From an uncultured Clostridia bacterium (GTDB taxonomy: Bacteria > Bacillota > Clostridia > Christensenellales > UBA3700): DNA of 18,297 nucleotides. The translations under genes were made by a program, and so were the position numbers. This document shows, piece by piece, positions 14,174 to 18,297 of this stretch. Location: contig CAMWPK010000010.1 of NCBI GenBank assembly GCA_947176115.1, positions 1 through 18,297 on the forward strand, written 5' to 3'. A model generated the notes under the pieces. That model was not told the origin of the DNA. It worked only from the letters and a program-made list of their open reading frames with translations, and made no database searches. Within the stretch, counting starts at the first letter, position 1. The number at the start of each line of letters is the position of its first letter.

Positions 14174-14554
14174 TACATTATCCATTCTAGGAATACGCTT
14201 ACCGTAAAACCAGTCAATAAGAGTATTGTTGGGATATTTAATATCCTTACCAAGCCTATATCTAGTGCATTTATTGGATTTTAATATTTCTTGAAATGCT
14301 AGAGAGAATGGTGGACAGGGAAGATACTTCTTCTTTTCATATTTATTAGTTAAACAAAATAAATAGTCTAAAGAACATTCAAAGAAATTAGCAATTTCTA
14401 TTGCATTTGGCAATGTTGGGATGGTCTTTCCTTCTAAATGTCTTGTAATTGTTGACCTTTCAATTGGTATCAGTTTTGAAAGGTCTTCAGCTTTCAGATT
14501 GTGTATTAACATCAATTCTGCTAATGTTTCGCTAAAATTCGACAAAATACTCAT
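14108..14554 (-). CDS. Double helix-turn-helix (XRE/Cro-CI) regulator, copy 2
   Basis: This 148-residue protein has the same design as the copy at 13548-13988. The first XRE domain (about 8-67) has LSKLIPIERSTITRHLEGKT and IEIANFFECSLDYLF. A KKYLPCPPF linker (75-83) follows, then a second XRE domain (84-144) with NNTLIDWFYGKRIPRMDN and IKIADYFGCTLDELVGR. AGGAG lies ten bases before the ATG. It is divergent from the small-protein gene at 14688 across a 133-base spacer that holds a palindrome over that gene's -35 box, so autoregulation and control of the small protein are likely by analogy with phage-type repressor pairs. No toxin, phage or integrase gene is adjacent. Confidence 0.85.
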   Translation of the reverse strand: MSILSNFSETLAELMLIHNLKAEDLSKLIPIERSTITRHLEGKTIPTLPNAIEIANFFECSLDYLFCLTNKYEKKKYLPCPPFSLAFQEILKSNKCTRYRLGKDIKYPNNTLIDWFYGKRIPRMDNVIKIADYFGCTLDELVGRKSVD

Positions 14555-14590
14555 AAATTCGTCACTCCTATTGTTACAATTATGTTAAAT

Positions 14591-14634
14591 ATGTACACAA
14601 ATCACTTGAAATGTGTAAATATATAACCTATAAT
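14591..14634 (+). promoter_or_regulatory. Promoter of the first small-protein gene with palindromic operator over the -35
   Basis: TTGAAA at 14606-14611 and TATAAT at 14629-14634 are spaced by 17 bases. An inverted repeat flanks the -35 box: ATGTACACA at 14591-14599 and TGTGTAAAT at 14612-14620, pairing at eight of nine positions around a 12-base centre. A repressor bound here would block RNA polymerase. The divergent double-HTH protein is the natural candidate, which is inference. Confidence 0.6.
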
Positions 14635-14687
14635 ATAGATACACGAAGTTTCGACAACTATGTGAAAAAATATAAGGAGGTACAACG

Positions 14688-14894
14688 ATGAAAGATAATA
14701 GTAAAAACACAGAACATATTTTTGATACTAAATTTGACGAATCTAATTGCAAATTAAGTCTTGACGATATGCTACTTGATTTGAAAGTGCTAATAAAAGA
14801 ATATTATTGCGGTACTTTTACTAACGATGGCAAGTCGCTTAAAATCACACTCAACAACGGACAAAAATTCTTACTCAATATGACGGCAATTTAA
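14688..14894 (+). CDS. Small conserved-pair protein of unknown function, copy 1
   Basis: Not recognised. The 68-residue protein shares a clear core with the protein at 15100-15312: EHIF near residue 9, LLDLKVLIKEYY (29-40), GTFTNDG (42-48) and NGQKF (57-61). The middle is predicted to be an amphipathic helix, followed by two or three strands, an alpha-beta-beta outline. It has no membrane helix or signal peptide. AAGGAGG lies seven bases before the ATG, and a good promoter with a palindrome stands upstream, so it should be well translated when derepressed. Being divergent to an XRE-type regulator, it could be an antirepressor, an antitoxin-like partner or the regulated effector. None of these can be chosen from sequence. 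Confidence 0.8.
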   Translation: MKDNSKNTEHIFDTKFDESNCKLSLDDMLLDLKVLIKEYYCGTFTNDGKSLKITLNNGQKFLLNMTAI

Positions 14895-15000
14895 TCATAG
14901 ACAGTTTGATTCAGATATACATAAGAGAATAAAAATTTACTTTTTTCATGGAAATACTATAGAAAAAATCACTTTTCTACAAAACAAATCAAAAATAAAC

Positions 15001-15022
15001 AAAATTCGACAAAATATGTCAT
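15001..15022 (-). pseudogene. Possible vestige of a regulator gene start
   Basis: The 16 bases AAAATTCGACAAAATA at 15001-15016 are identical to 14535-14550, the first codons of the double-HTH regulator copy 2. In both places a CAT (minus-strand ATG) follows within a few bases. Here the frame is shifted and closes after 17 codons. It may be what remains of a regulator that once stood divergent to the second small-protein gene. The match is short and AT-rich, so chance is not excluded. The rest of 14895-15099 holds an AT-rich 7-base-pair hairpin at 14960-14979 and no gene. Confidence 0.3.
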
Positions 15023-15049
15023 ACCAACGCGTAATTTCGGTGGTATACT
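15021..15049 (+). promoter_or_regulatory. Promoter region of the second small-protein gene with inverted repeat
   Basis: TATACT at 15044-15049 is a good -10 box; no clear -35 is seen. ATACCA (15021-15026) and TGGTAT (15041-15046) form a perfect inverted repeat around 14 bases, with the right arm overlapping the -10 box. The layout parallels the operator upstream of the first copy but with a different arm sequence, so a different regulator may bind. Confidence 0.45.
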
Positions 15050-15099
15050 TTAGCAAAATAACTAGCGCGGTTATTAAATTTACTTTAGGAGGCAGACAT

Positions 15100-15312
15100 A
15101 TGATACAAAACCAAAGCAAATGCAGTGAACACATCTTCAATGCGCAACTAAACGATTTACAGTATAAAGTAGAGATAGAGGACTTGTTTCTTGACCTAAA
15201 AGTTTTACTCAAAGAATATTATATGGGTACTTTCACAAATGACGGGGAAGGCTTGACTCTTAATTTCACCAACGGCCAGAAGTTTATTTTAAGTCTAAAG
15301 GCTGTTAATTAA
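15100..15312 (+). CDS. Small conserved-pair protein of unknown function, copy 2
   Basis: A 70-residue paralogue of the protein at 14688-14894, about half identical. Shared blocks are SEHIF (9-13), LDLKVLLKEYYMGTFTNDG (31-49) and NGQKF (58-62). The first part (QLNDLQYKVEIEDLF) is diverged but keeps the acidic and hydrophobic alternation. The start is set by AGGAGG nine bases before the ATG; the frame is open upstream to 15016, but that segment contains the promoter. A strong bidirectional terminator follows 20 bases after the stop. There is no intact regulator directly divergent from it, only a possible vestige. Confidence 0.78.
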   Translation: MIQNQSKCSEHIFNAQLNDLQYKVEIEDLFLDLKVLLKEYYMGTFTNDGEGLTLNFTNGQKFILSLKAVN

Positions 15313-15332
15313 TACTTACGAATGAAAAAATT

Positions 15333-15370
15333 CAAAAGACGGTATGTCATTAAGGGCATACCGTCTTTTG
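15333..15370. terminator. Bidirectional rho-independent terminator
   Basis: Perfect 14-base arms at 15333-15346 and 15357-15370 (stem core AAAAGACGGTATG) surround a 10-base loop. The plus strand continues into TTTTG, and the minus strand reads into a T-rich run made by the A run at 15324-15330. It separates the convergent second small-protein gene and the DUF378 gene, whose stop is 11 bases away. Confidence 0.92.
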
Positions 15371-15380
15371 TTTTGATTAC

Positions 15381-15644
15381 TTATTTGTTTTCGTGATAAT
15401 CTTCGTGTCTTTTGTGATGCGCCATGTCTTCAACGGCATGGATACGCTTTGGTGAAAACCTGTTGTAAATCAAATAAGCTATTAGCCATACGCCTGCGAT
15501 ACCTACGAGCGCATAGACAACTCTTGCTCCCACGTAAGCATTAGGCGTGAATATCCAGTTAACGATATTGAAATTAAATATTCCCACCGAAAGCCAGTTG
15601 AGAGCGCCGATTGTAACCAATATCAATGCAATAATAGTTATCAT
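15381..15644 (-). CDS. DUF378 small membrane protein
   Basis: This 87-residue inner-membrane protein has two helices. MITIIALILVTIGALNWLSV (1-20) with IGALNW and the following GIFNFN are the DUF378 hallmark; the second helix is ARVVYALVGIAGVWLIAYLI (about 40-59). The tail is basic and histidine-rich (HHKRHEDYHENK), which might bind metal. The start at 15644 is supported by AGGAGG five bases before it; an upstream in-frame codon at 15671 has no such site. Function of the family is unknown. It is monocistronic, ending at the shared terminator. Confidence 0.87.
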   Translation of the reverse strand: MITIIALILVTIGALNWLSVGIFNFNIVNWIFTPNAYVGARVVYALVGIAGVWLIAYLIYNRFSPKRIHAVEDMAHHKRHEDYHENK

Positions 15645-15730
15645 AATCTCCTCCTGTAGTTTTTTTAGCATATAAATCGCTCTTGTATGCCGTAATTAGT
15701 GTATATTTTTTGCAAATTATTATTCATACC

Positions 15731-15759
15731 TTGTCAATCGGGCAAAAATATAGTAATAT
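15731..15759 (+). promoter_or_regulatory. Promoter of the membrane-protein gene pair
   Basis: TTGTCA at 15731-15736 and TAATAT at 15754-15759 are spaced by 17 bases, with TAGGAG at 15779-15784 before the ATG at 15790. It is divergent from the DUF378 gene. Confidence 0.5.
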
Positions 15760-15789
15760 ATATCTGTTATTAAAAGTTTAGGAGAATAT

Positions 15790-16563
15790 ATGGCGAAGAG
15801 GTCAAAAAAGAAAAACCCCGATGCTTTGAGCAATCAGCAAAGAGAGATTATGCGTCATAACCAAGCGCTTGACTTGGAGAGGAGCAAGTGGGATAAGAAG
15901 TTGAATATTACGGTTGCGGTAGTCATAGCCGTGGCTGTGATATCTATTTTGCTACTTCCTTTGCTTAGCATGAATTTTACGGGGTCGTTGAGCGAGTTCT
16001 TGGGCGACCTTGTGACGCAAGACGAAACTATGAGTATAGGAGTAGATATGTCGGCATTTGATTTTCTTTTCGCTACGACAAAGGGCTATTCCAATTCTAT
16101 TGAATATATTGCCAAAGTCAACGCCGATTCCAACGATTTGAGTTCAGAGATAATTTACAATGCTTTCTTAATGAAAGTTACCCAAGAAGATATAAATATG
16201 CTGGATAGAGCGTATATCGTTGGATTGATACTATGTATTTTGCTTTTTATCGCTATCGTGATATTCTTTGCGGTTACGGTGATAAAGAGGTCTAAAAAGC
16301 AGGACGGCAAATTGTTCTTCACGTCAGTAATAATCTTTTCCGTAATTGCAATTTTGCAATGGCTATTCTTTGTGGCGGTAGGTATTGCAAGCGCGGGCAG
16401 AGGTCAAATCCAACCGCATATAGGTAGCTATCTCTTACTTGCCGGAGCGGTGACGATGTGCGTAGTATACGGCATATATAGGAAGAATGTAAAAAAGCTC
16501 AACGCTCAAAGACAACCTTTGGATAGTATTCCAAACGATAAAGTAATTAAGGAAGAAAAATAG
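15790..16563 (+). CDS. Four-helix membrane protein of unknown function
   Basis: Not recognised as a named family. The 257-residue protein has a lysine-rich cytoplasmic start (AKRSKKKNP), a helix at 39-60, a polar segment of about 80 residues that would be outside (61-140), and then helices at 141-164, 175-199 and 211-229. The tail (230-257) is basic then acidic. KRSKK at 166-170 is a short cytoplasmic loop, which fits the positive-inside rule for this topology. The ribosome binding site is TAGGAG. It is followed three bases after its stop by the zinc-ribbon protein gene, so both are probably one unit and may form a membrane complex. No enzymatic motif is visible. Confidence 0.72.
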   Translation: MAKRSKKKNPDALSNQQREIMRHNQALDLERSKWDKKLNITVAVVIAVAVISILLLPLLSMNFTGSLSEFLGDLVTQDETMSIGVDMSAFDFLFATTKGYSNSIEYIAKVNADSNDLSSEIIYNAFLMKVTQEDINMLDRAYIVGLILCILLFIAIVIFFAVTVIKRSKKQDGKLFFTSVIIFSVIAILQWLFFVAVGIASAGRGQIQPHIGSYLLLAGAVTMCVVYGIYRKNVKKLNAQRQPLDSIPNDKVIKEEK

Positions 16564-16566
16564 TCT

Positions 16567-17346
16567 ATGCAATGTCCGAATTGTCAGCATGAAAATAAAG
16601 ACGGCGTAAGGTTCTGCGAGAAGTGCGGAGCGCAACTCGTCAGTGAAAAGAAGCGCATGTCTTTCTTCGAACGCCGACAAGCCAAAGAGAGAGAAAAACA
16701 GTATATACTGTCAAAAGCAAGTCTGCAAGCCGAGGACTTGCAAGATATTCGCGACCTTGATATGGGCGAGGTCGAGGCTACCGCCGTGTGCGATAAAGAC
16801 AAGATGAAGAAAGTCACAAGCGTGAAATTTGCTTTGGCAATAATCACTATAGTAATTTGCGTGGGACTTATCTTTTTGCTTGGAAGATTGCAATTTAATT
16901 CTACGTTGAGAATTGCATTGATTTTCGTCGTATTCGTAATATGCGCGACGGGCGGAGCTTTCGCGATAGACAACGGCTATAAATTGCGTATGGTCAAGGC
17001 TATGTGCAAAAGCAATTTTGCCGTCAAGAAAATCAGCTACGGCAAACCGCCGTATATGTTGTCGGGCAATACTTTTTACGCGCTCACTATCAAGACGCCT
17101 TGCGATATAGAGGGGTGCGGAGCAAGTATGCACATTGAGGAATACAACGGAGAATTTATCGCCGTATGCGACGCCGATAGAGCGCATCTTCGCCGTCTTG
17201 ATTGCTCGCTTTTCAATAAGAATAAGCAAGAGCAAGTTGCGCAAGAGCAGACCGCGCAAGATAATATCCATACCGCAGAAAATAAGGTCGACGAATTGTC
17301 TGCTCAAAATACTGACGAAAGCCAAAAGCCGACAAGTAAAGATTAA
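16567..17346 (+). CDS. Zinc-ribbon membrane protein of unknown function
   Basis: This 259-residue protein starts with a classic zinc ribbon: Cys3, Cys6, Cys17, Cys20 in CPNC...FCEKCG. A basic, helical segment (28-60) follows, then two membrane helices (about 87-105 and 114-134). A second part has CDIEGCGASMH and AVCDADRAH (Cys179, Cys184, Cys201, His207), a possible second metal site. The C-terminus (216-259) is a Gln/Glu-rich low-complexity tail. This resembles the many clostridial zinc-ribbon-plus-membrane proteins without a known activity. AAGGAAG lies a little far (about 11 bases) before the ATG; translation is probably coupled to the gene upstream. Confidence 0.75.
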   Translation: MQCPNCQHENKDGVRFCEKCGAQLVSEKKRMSFFERRQAKEREKQYILSKASLQAEDLQDIRDLDMGEVEATAVCDKDKMKKVTSVKFALAIITIVICVGLIFLLGRLQFNSTLRIALIFVVFVICATGGAFAIDNGYKLRMVKAMCKSNFAVKKISYGKPPYMLSGNTFYALTIKTPCDIEGCGASMHIEEYNGEFIAVCDADRAHLRRLDCSLFNKNKQEQVAQEQTAQDNIHTAENKVDELSAQNTDESQKPTSKD

Positions 17347-17387
17347 TTAAATCTCAATCCTATTAATTAAAAATTTATTGGATATTC

Positions 17388-17416
17388 TTTACAATTTATT
17401 CGGCGAGTGCTATAAT
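17388..17416 (+). promoter_or_regulatory. Promoter of pgk
   Basis: TTTACA (17388-17393) and TATAAT (17411-17416) are spaced by 17 bases, followed by AAGGAG at 17443-17448, six bases from the ATG. Just upstream are two copies of TTAATTAA at 17343-17350 and 17363-17370. No convincing terminator separates the zinc-ribbon gene from this promoter. Confidence 0.65.
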
Positions 17417-17454
17417 GCTTTTGTAAAAATTTATTTATATATAAGGAGCTGTAT

Positions 17455-18297
17455 ATGAACAAGAAGTCAATCAAAGACGTACAGGTAAAAGGTAAGAAGT
17501 GTCTAGTAAGAGTAGACTTCAACGTGCCTATGAAAGACGGAGTAATTACGGACGAGAACCGTATTCAAGGCGCATTGCCGACGATTAAGTATCTTATGGA
17601 CCAAGGCGCAAAGGTTATTCTTTGCTCTCACATGGGCAAACCGCACAGCATTTTCAGCGCAAAAGTGGGCTTGACTAAAAAGGAAAAGAAAGCTATTGAA
17701 GCATTGCCTGTAGAGGAGCAAGCAAAGGCAAAAGAAGAGGCAATCGCAAAGGCTTTGAAGAACGACCCAATCAAGTTGACGCTCAAGCCGGTAGCCGACA
17801 GACTTAATCAACTTTTGGACGGCAAGGTTACATTTGCAAAGGATGTAATCGGCGAAGACGCTAAGGCAAAGGTTGGCGCTTTGAAAGACGGCGAGTGCGT
17901 ATTGCTTGAGAATTTGCGTTTCCACGCAGAAGAAGAGGGCAGAGATGAGGCGTTCTGCAAAGCGTTGAGCGAGTACGCAGAAGTATACGTCAACGACGCT
18001 TTCGGTACTGCTCACAGAAGTCACGCTTCGACGGCAGGTATCGTTGAGTACGGTTTTGTAAAAGACGCAGTATGCGGTTTCCTTATTGAAAAAGAATTGA
18101 GCGTAATGGCAGACAGTCTTGAGCATCCCGTTCATCCTTTCGTAGCCGTTCTCGGCGGAGCAAAAGTTGCGGATAAGCTCAAAGTTATTGACAATCTTCT
18201 CAACAAGTGCGACACGCTTATCATCGGTGGCGGTATGTCTTATACTTTTGCAAAAGCGCAAGGCTATGAGGTCGGCACTTCTTTGGTAGCCGAGGAG
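17455..18297 (+). CDS. pgk: Phosphoglycerate kinase, N-terminal 281 residues (cut by window end)
   Basis: The glycolytic enzyme interconverts 1,3-bisphosphoglycerate plus ADP and 3-phosphoglycerate plus ATP. The N-domain substrate residues are present: VRVDFNVP (18-25), ENRIQGALPTI (34-44), LLENLRFH (150-157) and NDAFGTAHRSHAST (180-193). The hinge and start of the nucleotide domain follow, with VLGGAKVADKL and IIGGGMSYTF. HxGRP reads SHMGKP (58-63), Lys for Arg. Between this and LTLKPVADRL (108-117) lies an extra charged helical segment of about 35 residues (64-106), where most bacterial PGKs have about ten residues. It has its own promoter and strong ribosome binding site. Codon choice is typical of a highly expressed gene. 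The 3' part lies beyond 18297. Confidence 0.96.
   Translation, partial: MNKKSIKDVQVKGKKCLVRVDFNVPMKDGVITDENRIQGALPTIKYLMDQGAKVILCSHMGKPHSIFSAKVGLTKKEKKAIEALPVEEQAKAKEEAIAKALKNDPIKLTLKPVADRLNQLLDGKVTFAKDVIGEDAKAKVGALKDGECVLLENLRFHAEEEGRDEAFCKALSEYAEVYVNDAFGTAHRSHASTAGIVEYGFVKDAVCGFLIEKELSVMADSLEHPVHPFVAVLGGAKVADKLKVIDNLLNKCDTLIIGGGMSYTFAKAQGYEVGTSLVAEE

Noticed and set aside
13548..14894. Classical toxin-antitoxin or prophage repressor locus
   Set aside because: The regulators carry two HTH domains and the small proteins match no toxin pattern I know; no phage structural, integrase or excisionase gene is present. Left as an uncharacterised switch.
14946..15212. 88-residue minus-strand frame opposite the second small protein
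   Set aside because: It overlaps promoter and ribosome binding site of the well-supported plus-strand gene and has no ribosome binding site of its own; its first part only reflects AT-rich sequence.
17503..18261. 252-residue minus-strand open frame opposite pgk
   Set aside because: Shadow of a highly biased gene; the plus strand is unmistakably phosphoglycerate kinase.
1..18297. CRISPR array, tRNA, rRNA, insertion sequence
   Set aside because: No regularly spaced repeats, no cloverleaf with a TTCGA-type arm in the right place, no transposase pattern; the repeats found are only two-copy and diverged or coding.

Overview
The window looks like a chromosomal piece of a low-GC Firmicute of the class Clostridia, probably an uncultured gut-type lineage. 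The basis is strong purine-rich ribosome binding sites (AAGGAGG type), TTGACA/TATAAT promoters in AT-rich spacers, a SigH-like sigma factor, Mini-RNase III, flavin-dependent ThyX, UPF0210/UPF0237, DUF951 and DUF378 genes. No tRNA, rRNA, CRISPR array, insertion sequence or integrase was seen. No gene-free stretch exceeds about 230 bases.

Region 1 (1-4921, + strand) is a small metabolic module: a class III PLP enzyme related to glutamate-1-semialdehyde aminomutase, then an FGGY sugar kinase and a double-domain class II aldolase. The chemistry reads as transamination, phosphorylation and retro-aldol cleavage, but the substrate cannot be read from sequence. The aldolase overlaps mrnC (Mini-III), which is followed by thyX and a sigH-like gene (4918-6741). 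mrnC, thyX and sigH are usually found beside cysS and rlmB. Here cysS is absent next to mrnC and rlmB lies on the other strand 1.2 kb beyond sigH.

Region 2 (6742-12773, - strand) is a tightly packed eight-gene run read leftwards: an alpha/beta-hydrolase-like protein with a doubtful triad and a promoter placed as for a leaderless mRNA, DUF951, signal peptidase I, the UPF0237 ACT protein, UPF0210, RlmB, PnuC and a GNAT acetyltransferase. It abuts sigH tail to tail with no spacer.

Region 3 (12774-15380) is the accessory part: a cysteine-rich orphan protein, two diverged intergenic repeat units, two tandem double-HTH (XRE) regulators, and two paralogous 68-70 residue proteins on the opposite strand. 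The layout (regulators leftwards, small proteins rightwards, palindromes over promoters, and a possible vestige of a regulator start) suggests a duplicated regulator/small-protein cassette. A strong bidirectional terminator closes it.

Region 4 (15381-18297) holds a DUF378 membrane protein on the - strand, then on the + strand a four-helix membrane protein and a zinc-ribbon membrane protein in one transcription unit, and the first 281 codons of pgk behind its own promoter. The pgk product has an unusual charged insertion in its N-terminal domain.
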